A stretch of DNA of 64,000 nt from positions 370,205,667-370,269,666 of the forward strand of contig NC_081415.1 of the NCBI RefSeq assembly GCF_030272615.1, written 5' to 3'. Numbering within the stretch: position 1 is the stretch's first letter; the number at the start of each line of letters is the position of its first letter. The translations under genes were made by a program, and so were the position numbers. Shown here one piece after another: positions 11,228 through 20,939 of the stretch. The stretch is from Cryptomeria japonica. Its lineage: Eukaryota; Streptophyta; Pinopsida; Cupressales; Cupressaceae. The notes beneath the pieces are model-generated. The model did no database searches. It saw nothing but the letters and a program-made list of their open reading frames with translations, and was not told the origin of the DNA.

Positions 11228-13306
11228 GTCACCATGCAAATGTGATATTTTTGGAATTTTTCAAGGATAATGTATGATATGCAACTAAATGCAAACTAAA
11301 TAGATGAAAATGCAATCTATGGCAAGAGTGCAACCTATGTTTTTGGTTGTTTTCCAAGATTTTGACAAACTTTTAGAATGCAAATCTAAAAAGAGACCCT
11401 TAGGAAATTGGAATGATGTCTAGACCTCAAAGGACAAAAGGACTTAAGTGACAAAAGGACAAATGACAAAGTCTCCCCTATATGCTTGGATACTAAGCTA
11501 GGTTTGACCAAATGACAATAATGACATAAAGAGAAAAGGCTTGACAAGGTCTAGACTTCTTAACAATGACTTAGGGTTGCATCAAAGATTTGGATTACCC
11601 AAGTATGACAAAACCTAGTTTTAGCACTATATGCAAAGGGACAATTACTATGCAAATGACCCTAATATGATATGATAATGACCTAAGCTTAATGAAGAAA
11701 CCTAGGGTATGCAAATGCAAATGTATGACAATGGTATGACTTTAATGCAAGAGGACATATGCAAGTGGATGACTCTTATTGATATGCAAAGGAGTATGAC
11801 TTAGGTGAAACCTAACCTTGGTACTTGACAATGACTTTTGAAAAATGAAACCTAGGATGAACCTAAATGTAAGTAACATGAATGTTAAGACAAGATTTGG
11901 AACAATGTTTGATCATCATATTGGAAGATGTGTTTTGAACCTTGTTGAACTTTTTGTTGGATGAATGTCTCTTGTGTTTAATCTTATGTTTTTAATCAAT
12001 TTGCTTTGCTTTTGAAATGAGATGCAATTCAACTTTTGACAAGCAAAGAATACAAGATATTGCAACTTATACTCAAGACAATCATGCTCATTTCCACATT
12101 TCTTATGGTAGGCAAAGACATTAGGTACTTGAGAGGTAGACTCATTATGAGATTCAAGGAGAATACATAGATGCTTGACCCCACAGGCTCCCCTCCATGG
12201 CACTCACTTCTCAGGGCAGCCAAGCATCAGTCCCCATGGAAATCTCCCCATGGCGAACTTAGTATCTCTTCCAAGTATCCGAATTTGTCCTTCTCAAGCA
12301 ACTAGAAGGGTTTTTGGCCTCTAAAAACAAGGTATGTAGTAAGGATTTATGTTAAGCATTACTCCTTGATGTCATGTAAGCATGATTGAGACATTAAGCC
12401 CATCAAGATACCAAACAAATGTAGTCGCGCAAGTGCGATTTAGACCAAGAGGCCCTACTTAGATGTTGATATGAGAAAGAGTTCAAGGGTCATCACTTCC
12501 CAAGTAACTGCAATTCCCACGTAACACTTCCTTCAAAGCTTTCGTCCATCAGGTATTTTTTTATAGTGAGTTAGAATGCCAAGGAATTCTAGCCGTACTC
12601 ACTTTGGGTCATTCCCTTCTCACGATTATCACTTGCTTGCAAAAGCAAAGTGGTCGGGAAGGCAGGCCCTCTAATGGAGACACTCAATCAACAACACAAG
12701 CATGGTATCAAAGATCTGGATTTCTGATCACCCTAAGAAGGATGAGAGCATACTCTCCTACTCCAATGTCATACTTAACAATCAAAGCAAACAAAGGTTC
12801 ATTTCCACCTATTTATAAATCACTAAGTGCCTAATTAAAAATCTCAAACACACAAGTTTGGTTGTTTCTCCAAGGCAACCTGCAAAACCCAAGTTAGAGG
12901 TTTGATTTGTTGTCTTTGACCATTGAATCTGCATAACACATGTTAGTAGTTTGATTTTTAGTCTTTTTCATGCGTATACCAAGATCCTGCACTAATAATT
13001 AGTACCAAAATCCAAAACATAGAAAATAGAAAGCAAAAACATCAAAAATTTCAAGTAAAAACTGCATTTTTCACCTCTGATCTGGACTTTACACAGGCGC
13101 AGAAGTCATGACACAAGCGCAGGATGTCTAACACAAGCGTAGAATGTCTCAACACAGGCGCAAGATGTCTCAACATAGGCGCAAAATGCTTCACACAAGT
13201 GCAGAAGTGTCCAGAATGCACTGCATGGCCCTGTTTTTGGGTTTTTGACCTGCAAAATCAACTTGAAAGCACTCCAAAACACAGTAAAAGGGTTAGAAGG
13301 TTAGTA
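11228..13306 (-). other. 5' leader of element A
   Basis: About 2.1 kb lies between the PBS and the long ORF, collinear with 53953-56060 in B although neither copy keeps an ORF here. It includes a CCATGGRGATTTCCATGG-like palindrome (12233-12254), conserved in B at 55055-55076. Leader length and conservation suggest RNA-level functions such as packaging or dimerisation, which is inference. Confidence 0.65.
13090..13215. repeat. One-way ACACAGGCGCA array in leader of A
   Basis: About six units of 19-20 bp of the ACACAGGCGCAGAAGTCATG type lie within 250 bp of the PBS. Element B has the same array at 54058-54225 in the matching sense orientation. Confidence 0.88.
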
Positions 13307-13324
13307 TTCACGTCGGGTTCACCA
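13307..13324 (-). other. Primer-binding site of element A
   Basis: On the minus strand, five bases after the LTR end, the sequence TGGTGAACCCGACGTGAA begins with TGG as required to pair with a tRNA ending in CCA. On the plus strand it reads like an 18-nt tRNA 3' end. It does not match the initiator-Met PBS (TGGTATCAGAGC), and I could not assign it to a standard plant tRNA from memory. B has a decayed version at 53935-53952. Confidence 0.75.
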
Positions 13325-13329
13325 ATTAA

Positions 13330-14632
13330 TGTAGCATCAGAATTAGGAATCATCACAAGCATTATATAAAAGGACATATTATTCATTACTAGCTCAATCA
13401 CACATTGCAATGATCTAATCCTAAGCACACTCAATAGAGATATGAAAACAAAGCATTCAAAATGAAAGATTATGCAAACCAAATGCAGAATTGAATGCTC
13501 CTTCCATGCGGCTCCATTGTTCTTCTTTCCTCTTCAATGGATTTGTGGATCTCACCTACAAGTGCACATACAATTGAAAGCAAGATTGATGAAAAGCTCA
13601 AGAGTACTAGAAGTGTAAGTTCGATAGTTTGATTAAGGATTCGGATTCAAGATTCCAGATTAGCTTTGATTGAAAATCATCCAATTTATAGAAGAATTGG
13701 ATAAATGACAAGATTAGCATGATGCAATTCAAATGGAAATTGCAAATCAATATGACAAATTATGACAAATTATGCACTTTCCATGCACAATTTGATTGAT
13801 TGATAATTGATGACAAATTATGACACATTCTATGTCAATATTGATTGATTATCAATTATGACAATTTCATGACAAATTGAAATGTCATTCCCATAGAATT
13901 AGGAGATGAAATAGGAGGGAAAAGAAATTAGAAATTTAGAAAATTAGAAAATTGAAATTGATGACAATTAGGAATTAGAAATTGATGGAAAAATAGGAAA
14001 TTAAGAACTAGAAGAAATTAGGTAAGTTAATTAATAATTTGTCATTTATTAATTAATTTACAAGAGGAAGAATAATTAGCCAATTAAATAAAGATTTAAT
14101 TGTAATGAGAAGACCTAGGATTAATAAATAATTTAGTAATCCTAAAGGAAGAAATGACAAATTAGGTTACATGAATAAATCATAAAACCCTAGAAGACGA
14201 ATTAGAAGTGCAAAAATGACAATTAGGTCTTGATTGAAGATAATTAATGTCATGATTTTGAATTGATAAATGACCAATGCGATAAACAATTTGATTGATA
14301 AAATGCGCCAATTGACGAGGAACAATGACAAATTGATCCAAATTGACACGATTGAGAAAGACGACGATCGATGACAAATCGATCGCGAAATGACAAGATT
14401 GACAAGGACAAAGATCAACCCAAAATCATGATTGAAGATTTTTATCGACAAGACCTAATTCGAAAGTGAGAAAACTGAAGAATGTAGAAGAAAGACTCGA
14501 TGCTCGCAAATGATAAAAACCAAGTGCCTAACATAGGAGAAATGTTAATGCGACGCAAAAACTCTAAAATGAGGCAATGCGCCAATGTTAAAGTATGACT
14601 CCGCAAGCGTTGACCATTTTTAGGTGTCTACA
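13330..14632 (-). repeat. 5' LTR of element A
   Basis: About 1303 bp, about 99% identical by eye to 3746-5048. On the plus strand it begins TGTAGCATCAG and ends GGTGTCTACA. A TATA-like CTATAAATTGG lies near 13685 on the minus strand. Confidence 0.92.
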
Positions 14633-14637
14633 GTATC
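14633..14637. repeat. Target-site duplication of element A (right)
   Basis: GTATC, identical to 3741-3745. Confidence 0.9.
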
Positions 14638-14920
14638 AATTTTCTAACATATGCCGACATGAGGAATTAACTTCTTGCTCAAATTTGGGATAGGGCCTAG
14701 GGGCCAAAATGGGTCCCAATCAGGGAGGACCAGGGCGCCCTAGTCCTACCCCGATTTGGGCAAGGAACAAGGGATTATGTAAGGTGAAAAGTGAAAAGAT
14801 GAAGCTTGGTTGCATGGGGGAGGCATAAACATGTCCTGATCAAGAATGGGGAGGAGGCCACTAAGGTGAGGGCCCCAAATGCGGTAAAAATTATAGGGGG
14901 TGCAATTTTAAGACACTACA

Positions 14921-14935
14921 TTTAGCCCCCACTTT
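14921..14935 (-). other. Polypurine tract of element C
   Basis: On the minus strand AAAGTGGGGGCTAAA directly precedes TGTAGTGTC, the LTR start of element C. Confidence 0.75.
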
Positions 14936-15434
14936 AGTGGGAGTATCAGCTTACGCAAATGGTCATGGTAAAGTAGAAGAAAGAGAGATGAAGAAGATGA
15001 GGAATGCAAAGAAAAATCACAAGGAGTATAAGATATCACTAATCTCGAGGAGCTAAGCCCCCAATCTTAGGATCTCAACTCACTAAAACACATGCAAGGG
15101 CACACATGACAAGATAAAAACAAAAAGGCAAATAGATGAAAAAGGACAAACAAAAGAAAAAGACACACTACAAAAGCTAAGAACGGAAAATAAGACCTCA
15201 AGTCAACTAGCCAAAGAGACCTTGATAACAAAATATCTCAACAACTAATATAATTCTTGAAAAGAAAATTCATCTAACAAACACAAATGATCACATAAGA
15301 TAGTAAAGAAAGCATCATCCATGAACTACCAATATCAAAGCTATGAGTTCATGAGAGGAAGAAGAGAGAGCATGAATACACACTAGATGTGATCCATGAG
15401 AATAATGATGAGAGAGGGCATGAACTACTCACCC

Positions 15435-15556
15435 CTAGATGTTTTTATCTAGGTGATCCATGGGAAAGGACATCAACAACTCGCCTCTAGATGTTTTTAT
15501 CTAGGTGGTCCATGTGGGGAGGAGGGTAAGAATAGTCTAGCTATTTTTATCTAGTT
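15435..15556. repeat. Three short hairpins CTAGAT-loop-ATCTAG
   Basis: CTAGATGTTTTTATCTAG occurs at 15435 and 15487, with a variant near 15539. Each has 6-bp arms. Spacing is about 50 bp and the surroundings are partly repeated (GGTGATCCATG / GGTGGTCCATG). Confidence 0.8.
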
Positions 15557-16655
15557 CCACCCATCCTTGTGCGTGTGTGCAAGTGATGTCTGGTTTCAAG
15601 TGTATAAAACCTTGTGTAATAGTATTTTCTCTATTTTTGAGTGTGCTTCAACCTATTTAAGACATGTAATGTAAATGCAAATCCCAAGTGGTGAATGACA
15701 GATACATGCCTAGTTTCGAGGCCATCCCATGTAAGAGTCTTTGCTCTGGTTTTGATGATGTGTAACCTCATCTAAGACATGTATCAAATTTTGCCTCTAG
15801 TTTTGAGTGTGAAGTATCTTGCTCTAAGATTTATTACTCTAGTTACGAGAATTAACACCTCATTTAAGACATGAAAAAATGATATGCAAGAGTTATAGTA
15901 CAATATGATACAAGGGAGCGATATGGGTCCACCCCCTTAAGATGTAAACATAACCCTATGTTGATGTCTTAAGGAACCAACACACAAGGATACCTTACCT
16001 TCAACACCAAAGAGATATCCTTTCAGAAATAATGTCATAAATCTTATGCTAGAGAGGGAATACTCTTCAAGCAAGGATAAGATAGTTGAAAAAGAGATAT
16101 CTTGCAACAAGTGTAAAGGGGATCCTTGGAGGAGAAGAGATATTTTCTCTAAAGACATCTACCTCAAAGAGGAGATATCTTGAACAAACATAAAATCTTC
16201 TACCAAAAGAAGGGAAGGAGAACAAGAATTCATACCTTCCTCTTATTGCTAGGTGAAAAGGATTATTGATAAAGAATGACATACTTTTGACCCAATGTGG
16301 GGGTGGTAAGTGTATGATAAATTGACATTGTTGAGTGAAGAAGAGGTTCTAACCAAAGACTTAAACCTCTTTTATAAGGGGGAATCCTTGAGCAAACAAT
16401 AACTTCACACAAGGAATGACACCAAATCATGAACAAACACCACTCAACAAAGCTAAAGTAGATACTTAGATAGAGAGAGAGGAGGAGAAATATATCATTG
16501 CTCCCTAAGTGTAAGGACAATGAGAAGAATTACACAAACTTATAAGGAGAGATTATGCATAGGAAAATGCACAATAAACTCACATGAATGAATATTCAAT
16601 GCAAGAAAAGACATTAGTATATGTAAAATGCATCTCAGAAGAAGTGGTAATCTTC

Positions 16656-16661
<6 letters not shown>

Positions 16662-16696
<35 letters not shown>
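16662..16696. repeat. (AG)n microsatellite
   Basis: About 17 AG dinucleotides. Confidence 0.95.
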
Positions 16697-16702
<6 letters not shown>

Positions 16703-17136
16703 GCATATTCCCCTACGGAGGGATTAATCATAAGAGACATACCATTGCAAGAAAGGATATCAACACATGAAAAATGTAGTCCCTAAAGGGAATAGTGATA
16801 GGTTAAAGAGGGAAAAGAAAACATCCTTCCCCCCCAAGCAAGAGGACAAGAAGAACAATTACACATCTTCTAAAGAGAGTTTATTTAGAAGAGACATTCC
16901 ATTTCAAACAAGGAATAGATCCTAACCAAGGAACAAACATGTGCTCACATGAAGGATAACTCTATGCAAGAAAGAACATCACTTTATGAATAATTCAGTC
17001 CAAAAAAAGAGGTAATTTTCAAAGAGAAAGTAAGAGGAAGAAGAACTTTCACAAAAGTTCTCTAAGGAGAGATTATTCATAAAAGATGCACCATTTCAAG
17101 AAAGAAATGGGTCATAACCAAAGAACAATCATGTGC

Positions 17137-17217
17137 TTGTTGGGATCCAAGAACACTGAGAAGGGCGGGGTGAATTAGTGATCTGCAGGAATGAACAGTT
17201 TTTAACTTTCTACACCA

Positions 17218-17304
<87 letters not shown>

Positions 17305-18120
17305 AAACAAACACACATATAAAAAGAAGCAAATAAACCATCCATATAAATGAACACCATAACACACATAATTTATTCATGGAAAACCTCAATGAGGAAA
17401 AACCACGGTGGGATTTGTGACCCACAATATCAGTTCACTGGCCATATGAAGAAGATATTACATATAATAGGGTCCTGCACTTGTAGGAAGGCACACTGCC
17501 TAGAGCATACTTCTCATCACTAAAGAGCCTCATTGACTACAAGCTTTCTTCCAAACTAAATTACTGAAAATGAACTCAAAAATGCATCTGCTATGCCATA
17601 TCGAGTTTTAGTTCTGGTTTTGCTTTGTATCGGTTCATAAACTCTGAACTAATACCAATATCTCTTCTCCTCCAAGAATGCTTTCCAAACTATCTATAGA
17701 TCATTGCATGATATAGCATTTGCATACAAAATGATCTCCATACATATATTTCACATCATACAATTCAACTATATTCTCCTATATCCACACATTTCATATA
17801 TCATGTCACTTGCTAAAATAACCTAGCAGACTGACCTATATACCTATTACAGATGATATGCCTTATGTTGGCTTACAATACATTTATAAAAATGATGGCC
17901 TTGACAATAATAATTACAAAATGATTTAAGTAAATCCTCCTTGATGTTGGCTTCCAAAGAGGTACTGATATCGATGTCGGTGTCAGTGTCGATGTAGCCC
18001 TAAATGCTCCAAAGTCGGTATCTATCAGTATATGCTTCCTAGTGTCGGTTTATGACTTCCATAATATATTGTTGTCAACAATGAAAACAAAATGAATCCA
18101 ATGAGTGTCAATTTCCAACA
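17137..18120 (-). repeat. 3' LTR of element H
   Basis: 984 bp, TGTTGGGATCC at the plus-strand left edge and TTTCCAACA at the right edge. It includes an (AT)n run that will vary between individuals. Confidence 0.72.
17221..17300. repeat. (AT)40 microsatellite
   Basis: Eighty bases of perfect AT repeat within the H LTR. It creates a spurious Tyr-Ile ORF. Confidence 0.97.
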
Positions 18121-18436
18121 ATCTCCCCCTTTGGCATTAATGGCAACACTCATGTGAAAAATGGATTCCCTGTCGATATGTTCCCCCTAAGCTATATACT
18201 CCATCTGAAATGTGTTCCCTGATATTTTTCACATATGAACATAGTCCCCCTTTGACATTAATGCCAAAGACCGATGAAAGAATTGAAAGAATAAAATAAT
18301 GTTGTTAGTTTTACTGGAGCTTAGTCATCTTCAGGATTTCTGAGTATGCCTTTTGCAATAACTGAAAATATGTATCCCAACTGGATTTGAAAGTATCAGA
18401 AAAAGATGCACGTCCACTTAGTAAGTGGGAAATTGT

Positions 18437-19640
18437 TTATTTCTCTTGGCTATCTTTTGGTGTGGGTTTAGCTATCATATCCATGCACTTTTTCTTGTGA
18501 ACACCCAATGAATCTAGTCTAGGACTTACCAATCCTCTTAGATTTCTTTCTCTTCTCATGATTTTATCTCTCTCCTTCTCAAAAGAAAAAATTTGGTTCT
18601 CCAAGGACAAAATTTGTCCATCAACAGATGTGGTTAGTGTAGTCAATCTATCAAAAGAGTTAGCAATTTTAGCCATCTTATCATATAACTCCTTCAATCT
18701 TCTATCTACATTAGTTGTAAGACTTTCTATGTTACAACACACTCTATAGATATTTGTACATTGTTTTAAACAAACCTCAATAGGGATAAGTTTGTCCTCA
18801 ATTTTCTTCTTCCCTGTTTATATAAGCTGATCAAAAGTTGTTCTTTTTGCTGTCATGAAATTGTTCAAAGCTTGTTGATCTGTTATTTGCCTCAGAGATT
18901 GAAAATTGTTGGATATGTGCTCTGTTAGAGTCTTGAGCTTACTAGAAGGGCTTGCTCCATCTTCAATCTGACAGTCAGGTAATATTATGTGCAATACAGA
19001 GACTGATTGATCAATTAATCCTTTATCTACAGTACCTTCCTTCAGTAATTTATGAGTAGTCATCATCATTAATTCAGTTGGACTCAACTCAGAGTATAAT
19101 TTCTTCTCAACCTGAGAAGTGTCAATTGCCAAAACCTTTGTCAGAGAATCAGTTTTACCTGCTAGTATGGACTCAGTGCTAGTATGGACTCAGTGGCTTT
19201 TACCTTGTCCATCTTACCCTCTATTGCACTGGTGGCTTCGCCACTTGGTGCAGTGTGGGTTAATTGACGATGGAGTATTATCCACAGAATTTCCAATGTC
19301 TTGTACATTGCCTTGCTCAAAAATGGTTTGTGCAGGTATAGACTGTACACTCTCCTTAGCTGTCAGTTGTGTTTGAGTATCTATAGTTACTGTCGGTTGT
19401 GTCAAAACTAGAGTTGAACTACCCAAAATACCTTTCCCTTTTGATTTGTCAGGAATGGTGGAAGATGTTGCCCTTGCAAATTCTTATTGAGATGTGAGAA
19501 AGTCTAGGTTTTTCTAAAAGAATTCGGTCCATCCCTTACTTGTCTCATTTACCACCTCATTTACTCTCCCCATCATAAGGCTTATCTATCGAGATTTACT
19601 ATTGAATATTGTCCTATTTGTAGTATCAATACATCTTTTC
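18437..19640 (-). pseudogene. Coiled-coil ORF next to 3' LTR of H
   Basis: This is a degenerate minus-strand reading frame of about 400 codons, with only a few stops and one frameshift near 19200. Visible parts, N to C, are: a VNETSKGWTEFF motif; a Thr/Gln-rich linker; a helical block beginning ELSPTELMMMTTHKLLKEG; and a C-terminal coiled coil (LENQIFSFEKERDKIMRRE). There is no signal peptide or convincing membrane span. An additional ORF between pol and the 3' LTR is known in SIRE-type Copia elements, where it is called env-like; whether this is homologous cannot be judged here. The function is unknown. Confidence 0.6.
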
Positions 19641-19775
19641 ATTTCCTCAATATTTACAGTACCACACAATTCCATAAGTGCTACTTGTTATGCCTTGCAT
19701 ATCTATTTCCCCTTTAGTCTGCTTGCATCAAAATTTGGGTCCCCTTTTTTGTTTCTTCTTTCTTTCTTTCTACCT

Positions 19776-20170
19776 TTTGACCTCGAAACTCTGGAGTCCT
19801 AGAGCCTGAGGTCTCTTTGTTATTTTTGGTTTTTTTTTTACCTCGGAACTCCAGAGTCCCGAGGTCCCTTTTTCTTTTCTTTGGTTTTCACCTCACAATT
19901 CGAGACTCCCGGAGTCCCGAGGTCCCTTTTTTTTCTTTGGGTTTGACCTCGGAACTCTAGAGTCTCGAGGTCCCTTTTTCTTTTCTTTTGGTTTTGACCT
20001 CGGAACTCTGGAGTCTCGAGGTCCCTTTTTCTTTTCTTTTGGATTTGACCTCAGAACTTCAGAGTCCCAAGGTCCCTTTTTCTTTTCTTTAGTTTTGACC
20101 TCGGAACTCCGGAATCCAGGAGCCCCGAGGTTTTGCGCCTTCTGCCTCGGAACTCCAGAGTCCCGAGGTG
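19776..20170. repeat. Tandem near-palindromic repeat array (D2)
   Basis: About eight units of roughly 50 bp, each a CCTCGGAACTC...GAGTCCCGAGG near-palindrome plus a C/T-rich spacer (CCCTTTTTCTTTTCTTT). D1 has about six. Confidence 0.88.
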
Positions 20171-20316
20171 GAGCCTCCTTTTCCTTGCTTCAAAACCCTG
20201 GACCCTCAGAGTTTTGGGATGGGGTGTTCCTTTTCTCGTGTCAAGCTCGGAACCTCGGGACCCCGGAGTCCCAAGGTCGTGTTTAAAGATTTCGTACGGA
20301 CTGGGTTTGGATGAGC

Positions 20317-20324
20317 TATAAATA
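20317..20324 (+). promoter_or_regulatory. TATA box of D2
   Basis: TATAAATA in the same context (GATGAGC...GGGATAATGG) as D1. Confidence 0.75.
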
Positions 20325-20559
20325 GGGATAATGGACTTTTAAATTTCATTTGTGCATTCAGAACTCCTCCTCCCTAGCTCTAAGCTACAAACCTCCAAAC
20401 TTCCAAGCTTTCCTTGGTATTTTCTAGCATTTTGATTCACCAGGTTGGTGATTTTTCTTGCTCATTTTGGTGGTTTATGGTTTAGTTTTTCTTTCCTCCT
20501 CGTTTTGTTTTGGTTGTTGTTTGTTTTCTTTTTTTGTTTGCGTTCCCTTGTTTTTTGCC

Positions 20560-20870
20560 CAAACCCCTAGAGTTATGGGTGGCTGTTGTTCAACCTAAGC
20601 CCAGAACCCTAAACCTCCAAAGTTCTAGGTGACTGTCATTTAAACTAAGCCCAGAACCCTAGACCCCCAGAGTTCCAGGTGGTTGTCATTCAACATAAGC
20701 CCAAAACCCTAAACCCCCAGAGTTTTGGGATTCCTTTTGCACACAACCTAAGCCCAAAACCTTAGACCCCCAGAGTTTCAGGATTCCTTTTAAACACAAC
20801 TTAACCCCAGAACCCCGATGTTCTAGGCCTTCTTCACTTATGCCTAGCTCGGGACCCCGAGACACCGAAG
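20560..20870. repeat. Second tandem array (leader repeats) of D2
   Basis: Units of about 40 bp with CCCCCAGAGTT cores and AACCTAAGCC spacers, matching 1690-1995 in D1. Confidence 0.7.
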
Positions 20871-20939
20871 TAAATCAACTTTTATGCTTATTATCAAAGA
20901 CCGAGGATTTGTGTTCTGCTTGCAGGTTAGATTGGTTAG

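Larger units (their letters stand above)
3746..14632 (-). mobile_element. Complete non-autonomous LTR retrotransposon A
   Basis: The element is 10.9 kb, flanked by GTATC duplications. It has two LTRs of about 1.3 kb, a polypurine tract beside the 3' LTR (5049-5062) and a PBS-like sequence beside the 5' LTR (13307-13324), all on the minus strand. The internal 8.3 kb contains one long ORF (11227-8321) and no reverse transcriptase, protease or integrase that I can find. This is the structure expected of a TR-GAG/LARD-type element mobilised in trans by an autonomous Ty3-like partner. Element B (52656-62165) is a second complete copy in opposite orientation. By eye the two LTRs differ at roughly 15 positions, mostly transitions, so insertion is moderately recent. 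Confidence 0.92.
3182..14920 (-). mobile_element. 3' LTR of Ty3-type element C, split by element A
   Basis: On the minus strand, a polypurine tract (AAAGTGGGGGCTAAA, + coordinates 14921-14935) is followed directly by TGTAGTGTCTTAAAA, the expected start of a 3' LTR. The LTR is visible in two pieces, 14638-14920 and 3182-3740, separated by element A and its GTATC duplication. The far end of the LTR lies in or before the gap. No coding region is seen in the LTR pieces. Assignment to the Ty3 superfamily is from the tract and TG start only. Confidence 0.65.
14936..17136 (-). other. Internal non-coding region of element C
   Basis: About 2.2 kb lies upstream of C's polypurine tract in element orientation. 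I see only short unrelated frames and no gag or pol homology. It holds three CTAGATGTTTTTATCTAG hairpin copies (15435-15556) and an AG microsatellite. It is cut at 17137 by the LTR of element H. Confidence 0.55.
17137..19685 (-). mobile_element. 3' end of Copia-like LTR element H
   Basis: On the minus strand, a polypurine tract GCCAAAGGGGGAGAT (18121-18135) is followed by TGTTGG, starting an LTR that ends GGATCCCAACA at 17137. The LTR contains the GGGATTTGTGACCCACAATA and AAACCACGGTG motifs also present in solo LTR G2. A tract of this form next to TGTTGG is familiar from Copia elements. Upstream is a coiled-coil ORF. The rest of H is displaced by insertion of D2 at 19686. Confidence 0.7.

Noticed and set aside
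13307-13324. tRNA gene 3' end
   Set aside because: Only 18 bases match a tRNA end; there is no cloverleaf upstream and its place next to the LTR identifies it as a PBS.
17077-17425. Tyr-Ile repeat frames
   Set aside because: Translation of an (AT)n microsatellite in an LTR.
18437-19640. Viral envelope glycoprotein in H
   Set aside because: No signal peptide, transmembrane segment or cysteine pattern is visible; only position suggests env-like, so no envelope function is claimed.
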